A stretch of 64,000 bases of DNA from JBNNGK01 sp050268245. GTDB taxonomy: Bacteria > Pseudomonadota > Gammaproteobacteria > Enterobacterales > Enterobacteriaceae. The notes beneath the pieces are model-generated. The model was not told the DNA's origin and ran no database searches. It was given only the letters and a program-made list of their open reading frames with translations. Positions 53,230 through 61,528 of the stretch are shown one piece after another. A program made the translations under genes and the position numbers. Every line of letters starts with the position of its first letter. Positions within the stretch are counted from its first letter, which is position 1. The stretch is from NCBI RefSeq assembly GCF_050268245.1, contig NZ_JBNNGK010000001.1, positions 186,001 to 250,000 on the forward strand, in the 5' to 3' direction.

Positions 53230-53391
53230 CTAAGGACGTCTGCGGCCGGTAAACAGGCTCACCAGGAACAAAATAATCCCCACGACGAAGACAACTTTAG
53301 CGGCCCAAGCCGCGGTACCCGCCAAGGTTCCGAACCCCAATGCCGCGGCAATGAGCGCTATCACTAAAAAAATAATACCCCAACGAAACAT
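53230..53391 (-). CDS. ytjA: Small membrane protein YtjA (DUF1328)
   Basis: A 53-residue protein with two hydrophobic segments (FRWGIIFLVIALIAAALGF and VVFVVGIILFLVSLF) and the end GRRRP, nearly identical to E. coli YtjA. The start is ATG 53389-53391 behind GAGGAG; the frame is open upstream but without conservation. It lies between osmY and the CsbD-like gene. Confidence 0.93.
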   Translation of the reverse strand: MFRWGIIFLVIALIAAALGFGTLAGTAAWAAKVVFVVGIILFLVSLFTGRRRP

Positions 53392-53510
53392 ACGCATCTC
53401 CTCACCGTACGGGCGCAACGTGCTGCGCCCGTCATGACCCAAAGAATCAATGGGTTCAGCAAGCTGAACCCCTACTTATTGCGCTTAGTATTCTGGTTAT
53501 TACCTTAACG

Positions 53511-54125
53511 TTACGGCTTAACGACCAAATCGTTTTTGACGCTTTTCACGCCGTCGATCGCCTTGGCAATGCTTTCTGCACGATCAGACTGCGCTTGTGA
53601 TTTCACTTCACCGGAAAGCTGTACTACGCCGTCAGTAGTTTCAACACTGACATGCCGCGAAGGCACGATGTCATCTGCCAACAGTTTCGCTTTCAGCTCG
53701 CTAGTGGTTGCCGTATCACCCGCATACGATTTAACAGACTGCGTCGCTTCATCTTTTACGTGCAGTTTATCGCTAACAGATTTTACGCCTTCAACTTTAC
53801 CGGCGACGGCTACGGCCTGTTCGGCCTGTGCTTGAGTACTAACGAAACCACTCAGCGTCACGACGCCTTTTGCCGTTTTCACCGAAATATCGGTGCTTTT
53901 GATCGCGTCATTGTTGACCAGCGCACTTTTAACTTTAGCCGTTGTAGCGCTGTCATCCATGTAGTTGTCGACTTTTTTCATGGAGCTATCGATTTTGGCG
54001 CCAGTGCTATTAGCCATATCGGATGCTTTATTGAGCAACGTATCTTCAGCCAGAGCACTACCACTAACCAGAACGGAACCCAAAACGACAGCCATCAGCG
54101 AATGTGCAAACTTGGTGTTTTTCAT
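53511..54125 (-). CDS. osmY: Osmotically inducible periplasmic protein OsmY
   Basis: A periplasmic stress protein with two BON domains (about 60-128 and 138-204). The start ATG 54123-54125 (MKNTKFAHSLMAVVLGSV) with AGGAAGAG gives 204 residues. The signal peptide ends SALA. The domains carry KSTDISVKTAKGVVTLSGFV and VETTDGVVQLSGEVKSQAQSDRAE. In E. coli it is induced by RpoS and osmotic shock. Confidence 0.95.
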   Translation of the reverse strand: MKNTKFAHSLMAVVLGSVLVSGSALAEDTLLNKASDMANSTGAKIDSSMKKVDNYMDDSATTAKVKSALVNNDAIKSTDISVKTAKGVVTLSGFVSTQAQAEQAVAVAGKVEGVKSVSDKLHVKDEATQSVKSYAGDTATTSELKAKLLADDIVPSRHVSVETTDGVVQLSGEVKSQAQSDRAESIAKAIDGVKSVKNDLVVKP

Positions 54126-54637
54126 CGATCTCTTCCTTTTATTGTGAATCCAAATGGATTGGGATTCTTTCGCCACCCTATCGGCGGCTGAGTCATGAAT
54201 ACTTCACGATTTCTACTCGATCAGACGTTCACGTTAAATATATTGCAACGCGTGTACCAACTTTAAAAATCAAATAAAAATCAAATAATTAACAATAATC
54301 CATCGAGAAACACGCGCTAATTTGTCACCTACAGGCGACAAATTTGTGACATTAGAATGACAATATCGCTAAGCCATTGATTTAAAACAGATCAAACCGT
54401 CTCTGATTGGCGACACAACCGAATAAGCATCTAACATTCTGGCGATTACCAGTTATTTTCGCTACTAATAGCGGGAATGCGCCCTGTTAAATATAGACCA
54501 TTGGCGAAGATTTGCTGATAAAGATGGAAAAGGTCAGATGATTTATAATGCAGAAAGTGATGAGGAAGGTTAATCGATTGGCAATTGATGTGGAGTGAAT
54601 CATCGCCTGACCCCTGCAAGGGGCCAGGCTAATGGGA
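54126..54637. promoter_or_regulatory. osmY upstream region
   Basis: A gene-free stretch of 512 bp between prfC and osmY. AT-rich words such as AATATATT (54235-54242) could be the -10 of osmY. TTTGTCACCTACAGGCGACAAA (54322-54343) is an inverted repeat with seven-base arms, and ACAAATTTGTGACATT follows. I see no reading frame with family likeness. Confidence 0.35.
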
Positions 54638-56227
54638 TTAATGCTCGCGCGTTTTACGGAACTTCACGTCTGGGTAACGTTCTTGCGTCAGGTTAAGGTT
54701 AACCATGGTTGGAGCGATATAAGACAGGTTATCTCCCCCGTCCAACGCCAGATTTTGTTCGTTCTTGCGTTTGAACTCTTCGAACTTCTTCACATCGCCG
54801 CATTCAACCCAGCGGGCGGTAGAAACGTTGACCGATTCATACAGCGCTTCAACGTTGTATTCTGCTTTCAGACGCGCGACCACCACGTCAAACTGCAACA
54901 CCCCCACCGCGCCGACGATCAAATCGTTATTAGCGATAGGACGGAACACCTGCACCGCACCTTCTTCCGACAATTGCACCAGACCTTTCAGCAACTGTTT
55001 CTGCTTGAGAGGATCACGCAGACGGATGCGGCGGAACAATTCTGGCGCGAAGTTCGGAATACCGGTGAACTTCATATTTTCACCTTGAGTAAAGGTATCA
55101 CCAATCTGAATCGTACCGTGGTTGTGCAGCCCAATGATGTCGCCCGGATAAGCCTCTTCGACGTGCGAACGATCGCCCGCCATAAAGGTCAACGCATCCG
55201 AAATGACCACATCTTTACCGGTACGCACTTGGCGCAGTTTCATACCCTTCTCATAGCGACCAGAAACCACACGCATGAACGCCACGCGGTCACGGTGTTT
55301 CGGATCCATATTCGCCTGAATCTTGAAGACAAAACCGGTGAATTTCTCTTCCGCTGCCACCACTTCACGCGCGTCTGTTTTACGCGGCATTGGCGCTGGC
55401 GCCCAGGCAACCAAGCCGTCGAGCATATGGTCAACGCCGAAGTTACCCAACGCCGTACCAAAGAATACCGGGGTCAATTCACCGGCCAAAAATGCGTCCT
55501 GCTCAAACTCGTGCGATGCGCCCTGCACTAACTCCAGCTCTTCACGCAGTTGCGCGGCCAGTTCTTCGCCTACGGCAACATCCAGATCTGGGTTATTGAG
55601 GCCTTTAATCGTCCGAACGTCCTGAATGGTGTGCCCTTTACCGCTCTGATAAAGATAAGTCTCATCTTTGTACAGATGATAAACCCCTTTAAACAGCTTA
55701 CCGCAGCCAATCGGCCACGTAATCGGCGAACAGGCAATTTTCAGCTCTCGCTCGACTTCGTCCATCACTTCCATCGGGTCGCGAATGTCACGGTCCAGTT
55801 TGTTCATAAAGGTCAGAATGGGGGTATCACGTAAGCGCGTCACTTCCATCAGTTTACGGGTACGATCTTCAACGCCTTTTGCCGCGTCAATTACCATCAG
55901 GCAGCAGTCCACCGCCGTCAGCGTACGATAGGTATCTTCAGAAAAGTCCTCGTGCCCTGGGGTATCCAGCAGATTCACCAGGCTATCGCGATATGGGAAT
56001 TGCATCACTGAGGTGGTGATCGAAATACCACGCTGTTTTTCCATCTCCATCCAGTCGGATTTGGCGTGCTGGCTCGAGCCACGGCCTTTTACCGTCCCGG
56101 CGGTCTGGATAGCCTGTCCGAACAGTAAAACCTTCTCAGTAATGGTGGTTTTACCGGCATCGGGGTGCGAGATGATGGCGAACGTTCTTCTTTTCGAGAC
56201 TTCGCGGGCGAATTCACTAGGAGACAT
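54638..56227 (-). CDS. prfC: Peptide chain release factor 3
   Basis: A GTPase that recycles RF1/RF2 from the ribosome. The 529 residues equal E. coli RF3. G motifs are SHPDAGKTT (19-27), DTPGHEDF and NKLDRD. Domains II and III follow, with the end DVKFRKTREH. The 172 bp to rimI contain no gene, although E. coli has yjjG there. Confidence 0.98.
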   Translation of the reverse strand: MSPSEFAREVSKRRTFAIISHPDAGKTTITEKVLLFGQAIQTAGTVKGRGSSQHAKSDWMEMEKQRGISITTSVMQFPYRDSLVNLLDTPGHEDFSEDTYRTLTAVDCCLMVIDAAKGVEDRTRKLMEVTRLRDTPILTFMNKLDRDIRDPMEVMDEVERELKIACSPITWPIGCGKLFKGVYHLYKDETYLYQSGKGHTIQDVRTIKGLNNPDLDVAVGEELAAQLREELELVQGASHEFEQDAFLAGELTPVFFGTALGNFGVDHMLDGLVAWAPAPMPRKTDAREVVAAEEKFTGFVFKIQANMDPKHRDRVAFMRVVSGRYEKGMKLRQVRTGKDVVISDALTFMAGDRSHVEEAYPGDIIGLHNHGTIQIGDTFTQGENMKFTGIPNFAPELFRRIRLRDPLKQKQLLKGLVQLSEEGAVQVFRPIANNDLIVGAVGVLQFDVVVARLKAEYNVEALYESVNVSTARWVECGDVKKFEEFKRKNEQNLALDGGDNLSYIAPTMVNLNLTQERYPDVKFRKTREH

Positions 56228-56399
56228 GTTTTCACACTTCTACGGTTAGTCCGCCCTGCATCATCAGAACGCGCCAATCTTGGCGCCAGGCAAAGCGGTA
56301 ATAAAAAGATAATAGCCGGTTATTTTCGCTGATTTAGCCATCGGTGACAATCAATGGTTTCCCGGCGGAGAAGATAAGAGCGGCGGCGGATGCGCGTGG

Positions 56400-56843
56400 C
56401 TAACCTAATGGCAATGCCATCACGATCGCATCTTCGCGGCCGCTGACGCTGGGGTAATAGTTGCGGCGCACCGTGACCTCGTTGAATCCGAGTTGGTCGT
56501 ATAGCGCGATAGCCGCATGGTTTGAGGCGCGAACCTCCAGCCACAGCGTCACCACGCCACGTGTTTCCAGTTCCGCAATCAGCGCATTCATCAACGCGCG
56601 GCCACAGCCCCGGCGCTGCCACTGTGGGCCAATCGCGATATTAAACAGCGTGGCTTCATCAAGCACGATCTGAGTAATGGCAAACCCCGCCAGTTGCCCT
56701 TCCTCTTCCAGTTTCAGGTTGAGGTAACGCTCCCCCTGATTGCTGGCGAGCGTCGCTTCGGTCCAGGGAAAAGCGTGGCTGGCCTGTTCAATCTGGTAAG
56801 CGGTGGCCAGATCGGCCGCCGTCAGGATAGAAATGTTGTTCAT
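56400..56843 (-). CDS. rimI: Ribosomal protein S18-alanine N-acetyltransferase
   Basis: A GNAT acetyltransferase acting on the N-terminus of S18. The start ATG 56841-56843 (MNNISILTAADLATAYQIEQ) gives 147 residues (E. coli 148). The acetyl-CoA motif is IGPQWQRRGCGRALM (family Q/RxxGxG/A), with LWLEVRASNHAAIALYDQLGF downstream. Its start lies inside the 3' end of holD (56 bp overlap), as in E. coli. Confidence 0.95.
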   Translation of the reverse strand: MNNISILTAADLATAYQIEQASHAFPWTEATLASNQGERYLNLKLEEEGQLAGFAITQIVLDEATLFNIAIGPQWQRRGCGRALMNALIAELETRGVVTLWLEVRASNHAAIALYDQLGFNEVTVRRNYYPSVSGREDAIVMALPLG

Positions 56844-57225
56844 GATGACAAATCTGCTGCCAGAGTGCGCGTTTAGCACGCGCATCAAAAGAAAGCTCGG
56901 CCAACGCCGGGCTAGATAGCTGAGCACCGGCTACCGCGAGCGGCTCCGTAATACCCAGCCGCCAACTGTTGCACTCAACGTCATCAGGCAGCATCGCGAC
57001 CTGATCCGGCGTCAGATAATAGGTCTGCGCCGGGGTTAACCCTAGGCTGCGTAACACGTCACAAAATAGCGAGTTGCCCGGCTCCGGCTGCGTTGCCGCC
57101 ACCACCAGCAGACGCACGTCTGTCGGCAGGCTGACCGCCACCTCGCCTTGCAACACGCCCGGGCGGCGCAATGTCCACTGCGTAATACCCAGTTGTTGTA
57201 ACAGCCAGTCGCGTTGAGATGCCAT
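56788..57225 (-). CDS. holD: DNA polymerase III psi subunit
   Basis: The clamp-loader-associated psi subunit, which links the chi subunit and SSB to the gamma complex. The 145 residues begin MASQRDWLLQQLGITQWTLRRP, the conserved N-terminus for chi binding, with CNSWRLGITEPL and ALWQQICHHEQHFYP in the core. The tail is eight residues longer than E. coli. It is divergent from rsmC and overlaps rimI. Confidence 0.94.
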   Translation of the reverse strand: MASQRDWLLQQLGITQWTLRRPGVLQGEVAVSLPTDVRLLVVAATQPEPGNSLFCDVLRSLGLTPAQTYYLTPDQVAMLPDDVECNSWRLGITEPLAVAGAQLSSPALAELSFDARAKRALWQQICHHEQHFYPDGGRSGHRLPD

Positions 57226-57412
57226 GCCGATTCCTGTAAAGAGCTACCGTGACTACGCGCCATGCGCAGCGCAATATCGTGACTATTTCGCATCACGCCA
57301 AGGCGACGCATGCCCGTAGAGCTGACTCACCTCCGTGAGTTGGGCAACTGCGTCTCCCCGACAAAGCGACAATGTGAAATATGACCGGGCTATGCTAACA
57401 AACCCACGCAGT

Positions 57413-57445
57413 CAGCGCACCTGCGGCTTGAAAGATGACGGGTAT
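57413..57445. repeat. Half of an ERIC-like repeat
   Basis: CAGCGCACCTGCGGCTTGAA followed by AGATGACGGGTA resembles one terminus of the ERIC/IRU-type repeat. No matching other end is clear. It lies in the holD-rsmC gap, close to rsmC. Confidence 0.35.
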
Positions 57446-57502
57446 AAATTATCACCGCAACGCTCTATAATCCCCGGCTTAATCTTGAGGAGCCAAAACC
57501 TG

Positions 57503-58549
57503 ATGTCTGCATTAACCCCCGCCAGCGAAGTGATGCTGCGCCACAGTGATGAATTTATCGAACGCCGCGTGCTGTTCGCCGGTGATCTGCAAGATACGCT
57601 GCCAGCCCAATTCGAGGCCACGGACGTACGGGTGCATACCCAGCAATATCATCATTGGCAGTTATTAAACCGCGCGATGGGCGACAACGTGCAGTTCGGC
57701 CTAACGGTTGATGCCGACTTCGTTGCCGAATGCGACACATTGGTTTACTACTGGCCAAAGAGCAAGCAAGAAGCGCAGTTCCAGCTCACCAACCTGCTGG
57801 CATTGCTGCCGGTTGGCGCAGAGATATTCGTCGTCGGTGAAAACCGTAGCGGCGTCCGCAGCGCGGAACAAACGGTTGATGGCTACGTGACCTTAGCGAA
57901 AATTGACAGTGCACGCCGCTGTGGCCTATATCACGGCCGCATTGATGCCCAAACCACATTCAACCTTGCCGACTGGTGGGAGAGTTACGCACTGCACGAT
58001 CTGGAAGTGAAAACCCTGCCGGGCGTATTCAGCCGCGACGGTCTGGACGTGGGCAGTTCTCTGCTGTTGTCAACGCTCGAGAAACACATGAAGGGCAAGG
58101 TACTGGATATCGGCTGCGGTGCTGGCGTGATGGCCAGTGTAATGGCCCAATTGTCGCCGAAAGTGAAGCTGACACTGAGTGACGTTAACGCCGCAGCGGT
58201 GGAGTCCAGCCGCGCAACGCTGGCCGCCAACGGCATCGAAGGCGAGGTGATCGTCAGTAACGTTTATTCTGACATCACCGGTCGATTTGACATGATCATC
58301 TCAAACCCGCCGTTCCATGACGGGCTGGCAACCAGCCTGACAGCAGCGGAAACCCTGATTCGCGGTGCTGTCAAGCACCTGCCCATTGGCGGCAAACTGC
58401 GTATCGTCGCGAACGCCTTCCTGCCGTATCCCGACATTCTGGATGCCACCTTCGGCAGCCATGAAGTGCTGGCGCAAAATGGTCGTTTCAAGGTGTATCA
58501 AGCCACCGTTGGCCGCCCACCACGCGATCCAAAAAAGAAAAAGAAGTAA
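57503..58549 (+). CDS. rsmC: 16S rRNA (guanine1207-N2)-methyltransferase
   Basis: It methylates G1207 of 16S rRNA using S-adenosylmethionine. The start ATG 57503 (MSALTPASEVMLRHSDEFIER) behind GAGGAG gives 348 residues. A degenerate N-terminal methyltransferase-like domain is followed by the active one with DIGCGAGVMASVMA and the catalytic SNPPFHDG. The C-terminal tail PPRDPKKKKK is lysine-rich. Confidence 0.96.
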   Translation: MSALTPASEVMLRHSDEFIERRVLFAGDLQDTLPAQFEATDVRVHTQQYHHWQLLNRAMGDNVQFGLTVDADFVAECDTLVYYWPKSKQEAQFQLTNLLALLPVGAEIFVVGENRSGVRSAEQTVDGYVTLAKIDSARRCGLYHGRIDAQTTFNLADWWESYALHDLEVKTLPGVFSRDGLDVGSSLLLSTLEKHMKGKVLDIGCGAGVMASVMAQLSPKVKLTLSDVNAAAVESSRATLAANGIEGEVIVSNVYSDITGRFDMIISNPPFHDGLATSLTAAETLIRGAVKHLPIGGKLRIVANAFLPYPDILDATFGSHEVLAQNGRFKVYQATVGRPPRDPKKKKK

Positions 58550-58574
58550 CCCATTCCATCCAATACGCATTACC

Positions 58575-59080
58575 GTAATGGCCGGGTATACCCGGCCTAT
58601 CTCAAGGCTAAACTCCCTCCGGTACGTATTACCGTAGTGGCCGGGCATGCCCGGCCTCCATGCCGCGCGTAGCAACCAACCCACACAGGCGCGGCATGCC
58701 ACGCCACTACGGGTAACGGCCTGCCTCACAGCCAAATTTCATCCGGTACGCATTACCGTAGTGGCCGGGCATGCCCGGCCTGCATGCCGCGCGTAGCAAC
58801 CAACCCACACAGGCGCGGTATGCCACGCCACTACGGTAACGGCCTGTATCGCAACCAAACTCCCTCCGGTACGCATTACCGTCGTGGCCGGGCATGCCCG
58901 GCCTCCATGCCCTCTCAGCAACCAACCCCATCAGGCACGGCATGCCACGCCACTACGGGTAACGGCCTGCCCCACAGCCAAATTTCATCCGATACGCATT
59001 ACCGTAGTGGCCGGGCACGCGCGGCCTGCATTCCATCCGCAGCAATCAACCCCATCAGGCGCGGCATGCCACGCCCCTAC
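58575..59080. repeat. REP/BIME array 2 (one solo and four paired units)
   Basis: A degenerate single REP (58575-58597, GTAATGGCCGGGTATACCCG...) is followed by four paired units of 76-77 bp at 58634-58710, 58758-58834, 58881-58956 (GTCG head) and 59004-59080. Each has the same GTAGTGGCCGGGCATGCC start and GGCATGCCACGCC-CTAC end as array 1. The inner spacer differs (GCGTAGCAACCAACCCACAC). The linkers repeat GGTACGCATTACC and GGGTAACGGCCTG. It fills the rsmC-tRNA gap. Confidence 0.87.
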
Positions 59081-59243
59081 CGATGCCGATTTACCTTATG
59101 TCTCCGCCCAGTCGTTTTCTCGCCCCGCGCGTTCGAATATTGATTGACTGGCTAATTGAAATGTTCGATGACTATAAAAAGCAATGATATGGTTCCGGAT
59201 GATGCTTTTTCCAGCAAAGTTCCGGAAACCCCTAAATAACAGT

Positions 59244-59271
59244 TGACGTACTCAGCAAAATCTCTAGAATT
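59244..59271 (+). promoter_or_regulatory. Stringent-type promoter of the leu tRNA operon
   Basis: TTGACG (59244-59249), a 16 bp spacer and TAGAAT (59266-59271) are followed by the GC-rich discriminator TCGCCCCCG. Strong stable-RNA promoters under ppGpp control look like this. It lies 40 bp before the first tRNA. Confidence 0.8.
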
Positions 59272-59311
59272 CGCCCCCGTGGTGACATTACAACAGTAAT
59301 GTTTCTGGTAT

Positions 59312-59398
59312 GCGAAGGTGGCGGAATTGGTAGACGCGCTAGCTTCAGGTGTTAGTGTCCTTACGGACGTGAGGGTTCAAGTCCCTCTCTTCGCACCA
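59312..59398 (+). tRNA. tRNA-Leu (CAG), copy 1
   Basis: An 87 nt class II tRNA with encoded CCA. Anticodon CAG is at 59346-59348 in the loop TTCAGGT. The acceptor stem GCGAAGG/TCTTCGC, long variable arm GTCCTTACGGAC and T-loop GGTTCAAGTCC are intact. It reads CUG, the commonest leucine codon in this family. Confidence 0.97.
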
Positions 59399-59432
59399 AA
59401 TAACCACATGATTTATATTGCACAGCATCTGT

Positions 59433-59519
59433 GCGAAGGTGGCGGAATTGGTAGACGCGCTAGCTTCAGGTGTTAGTGTTCTTACGGACGTGAGGGTTCA
59501 AGTCCCTCTCTTCGCACCA
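59433..59519 (+). tRNA. tRNA-Leu (CAG), copy 2
   Basis: Identical to copy 1 except for one base in the variable arm (GTTCTTACGGAC instead of GTCC...), which turns a C-G pair into a wobble. The anticodon is at 59467-59469. The spacer from copy 1 is 34 bp. Confidence 0.97.
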
Positions 59520-59561
59520 CGCTGGTGATATAAATCGAATCAATGTAGCAACATCGACTGT

Positions 59562-59648
59562 GCGAAGGTGGCGGAATTGGTAGACGCGCTAGCTTCAGGT
59601 GTTAGTGTCCTTACGGACGTGAGGGTTCAAGTCCCTCTCTTCGCACCA
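59562..59648 (+). tRNA. tRNA-Leu (CAG), copy 3
   Basis: Same sequence as copy 1, with the anticodon at 59596-59598. It is the last of the triplet, 42 bp after copy 2. The arrangement corresponds to leuQ-leuP-leuV of E. coli. Confidence 0.97.
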
Positions 59649-59732
59649 ATTGATGTCCCCTTATGAGTAATTCCATCTTATCACCTTACTTTTGACATCT
59701 TGCCAACACGTTTAAACGTGGCTTTGCCGTAT

Positions 59733-60017
59733 TCAGTCAACGTTCAAATGCAGGCTGACCGCTGCCAAACCACCTGCCAGTGCAAGGCAGGAAGGTAACA
59801 ATAGATAATGCCGCCAACGACTGTTAAACAACATTACCAGTGTTGCCAGCATGGCAATAATGATCATACTGCGCAGTTGCATCATGTCCAGGTTGATCAA
59901 AGCCAGCAATGGCATTAAGGCGCACGGCAACAACACACCCCAAGCGCTGGCCAACCGGTGGCCTAAACACCAACTCACTCCCCACAATCCGCACGCGGTA
60001 ATCATGGCGGCAATCAT
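59733..60017 (-). CDS. Small inner-membrane protein (DUF1435/YjjZ-like)
   Basis: A 94-residue protein with three hydrophobic segments (GLWGVSWCLGHRLASAWGVLL, LINLDMMQLRSMIIIAML, and LPSCLALAGGLAAVSL). ATG 60015-60017 has GAGGG seven bases upstream. The SAWGVLLPCALMPLLALINL block recalls the DUF1435 family, which in E. coli (YjjZ) lies near rsmC and the leu tRNAs. That identification is from memory. Function is unknown. Confidence 0.6.
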   Translation of the reverse strand: MIAAMITACGLWGVSWCLGHRLASAWGVLLPCALMPLLALINLDMMQLRSMIIIAMLATLVMLFNSRWRHYLLLPSCLALAGGLAAVSLHLNVD

Positions 60018-60241
60018 GACAACACCCTCAAGTGATAATGATAACCAATATCATATAGTAATTTACCTATCCCTGCATCATTTTCACCGTCAACCGCATT
60101 CTCGCATGACAAAACGGCGAAAGAATGGTAGTTTTCTATCAGAAAATTCTCATATATATCGCAATGAAATAATTACAACCTATAACTATTAATATAGGTC
60201 GGATTTTAAACTGCACTCGCACAGAATTTTCTATATCTTTT

Positions 60242-61330
60242 ATGTCAGCGAAAAAGAGTAAATTCTGTATGAATGCGCGTTCTTATCAGGAACTGCTGAA
60301 CAGCAAACATCGATTGTCAGTATTCCTTTTTTTGCTGATGAATGCGGCATCGTCTTTATTCACTTTATTAGTTCCTTTCAAAAACACCCCGGCGGTTACG
60401 CTACCATTGCTCGGTATCCCATTGTTTTGCATGGTAACTATGCTCTTTACACTCCGCTATCCGCGTCATTATGTTCGCAATCTTAATATTTATGCGGGCG
60501 TAATTGGCTTGTTATGGGCGGCACATATTTATTTGAAAAGTCGTTATTGCCTACCCGACCAACAAAATTTTTTATTAATTAGCTTGTTCAGTATATTTTT
60601 TATCAGCGCCATTTCGCTCACTGATAATTTCATTGCGTTTTGTCTGCACGCTGTTCCTTCAGCTATCACCATTTTATTACTCGATGGCATGCATAATACC
60701 GTGCGTATTATTTTTACTACCGCGCTACCAATCATTGCGTTTTCGATTCATCATTTAATGCTCAAGCGCAGCGAAGCCTTTACCCAAGCGCTGGTCGCCA
60801 ACCTGTATGACGAACGCGACAAGCTCAACAATCTCAGCATGCTGGACCCGCTCACCGGGCTATATAACCGTCGTGGGCTGGAAAACAAACTCAGCATGTT
60901 GCAGCCCCCAACCGCTGGCTGCCATTTCGTCCTGTTGCTCGATATCGATTGCTTCAAAGCCTACAATGATAACTATGGTCACACCATGGGCGATCAGACG
61001 TTAGCGCGCGTCGCCACAGCGATACGGGATGCAGTACGTTCGCGCGATGTCGTGGTGCGCTACGGCGGGGAGGAATTTCTGGTGCTCCTGACTAATGTCA
61101 GTGAAGACTATGCCACTCACTTAGCAGAGCATGTGCGTCAGCAGGTGCTTGAACTGCAAATTCCGCATTGTTTCAATCAATTATCTACCACCACCGTGAC
61201 GCTCAGTGCCGGTATCTCACCGTTGGACAATCTCGATCTAAAATCAGCGATTCGTGCCGCCGATGCCGCGCTGTATCAGGCCAAAAATAACGGTCGTAAT
61301 ACTGTTCAATTGGCGGAGCACAGGTCGTAA
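60242..61330 (+). CDS. Membrane-anchored diguanylate cyclase
   Basis: It should make c-di-GMP. The 362 residues begin with about six hydrophobic segments (residues 25-170) without a recognised sensor domain. The GGDEF domain starts at LSMLDPLTGLYNRRGLE and has the active site YGGEEFLVLL, the DNYGHTMGDQ block and an RxxD inhibitory site (RSRD) five residues upstream. ATG at residue 10 (60269) is an alternative start. It is a single gene with AT-rich flanks. Confidence 0.88.
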   Translation: MSAKKSKFCMNARSYQELLNSKHRLSVFLFLLMNAASSLFTLLVPFKNTPAVTLPLLGIPLFCMVTMLFTLRYPRHYVRNLNIYAGVIGLLWAAHIYLKSRYCLPDQQNFLLISLFSIFFISAISLTDNFIAFCLHAVPSAITILLLDGMHNTVRIIFTTALPIIAFSIHHLMLKRSEAFTQALVANLYDERDKLNNLSMLDPLTGLYNRRGLENKLSMLQPPTAGCHFVLLLDIDCFKAYNDNYGHTMGDQTLARVATAIRDAVRSRDVVVRYGGEEFLVLLTNVSEDYATHLAEHVRQQVLELQIPHCFNQLSTTTVTLSAGISPLDNLDLKSAIRAADAALYQAKNNGRNTVQLAEHRS

Positions 61331-61528
61331 AACCGCGCCCTATGCAGAAATTTGCGCCTTTTATGCGCCTATTCATACCTTGCCAATACCGCCATTTTAC
61401 TGATGCATCTAGCCGACAAAAATTTACACTGGCAGGCGGTTTTTCCACATGCGGCGGAAACGCGAGCACATTACACTACGTTTAAATTTCCGCGCCCTTT
61501 GGCTGCATTGTTAAATGGATGAAGACCA

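Larger units (their letters stand above)
58550..59311. other. rsmC-tRNA intergenic region
   Basis: This 762 bp gap holds REP array 2 (58575-59080), then about 160 bp of unassigned sequence and the tRNA promoter (59244-59271). Frames open through the repeats encode only translated palindromes and are not genes. Confidence 0.8.

Noticed and set aside
56320..56622. A 100-residue minus-strand frame overlapping the 3' end of rimI, as a possible yjjG remnant
   Set aside because: It shows no HAD-phosphatase motif such as DxDxT, and most of it overlaps rimI out of frame.
58301..59147. Open frames on both strands through the rsmC-tRNA gap
   Set aside because: They consist of repeat-encoded peptides from REP array 2 and overlap rsmC on the opposite strand.
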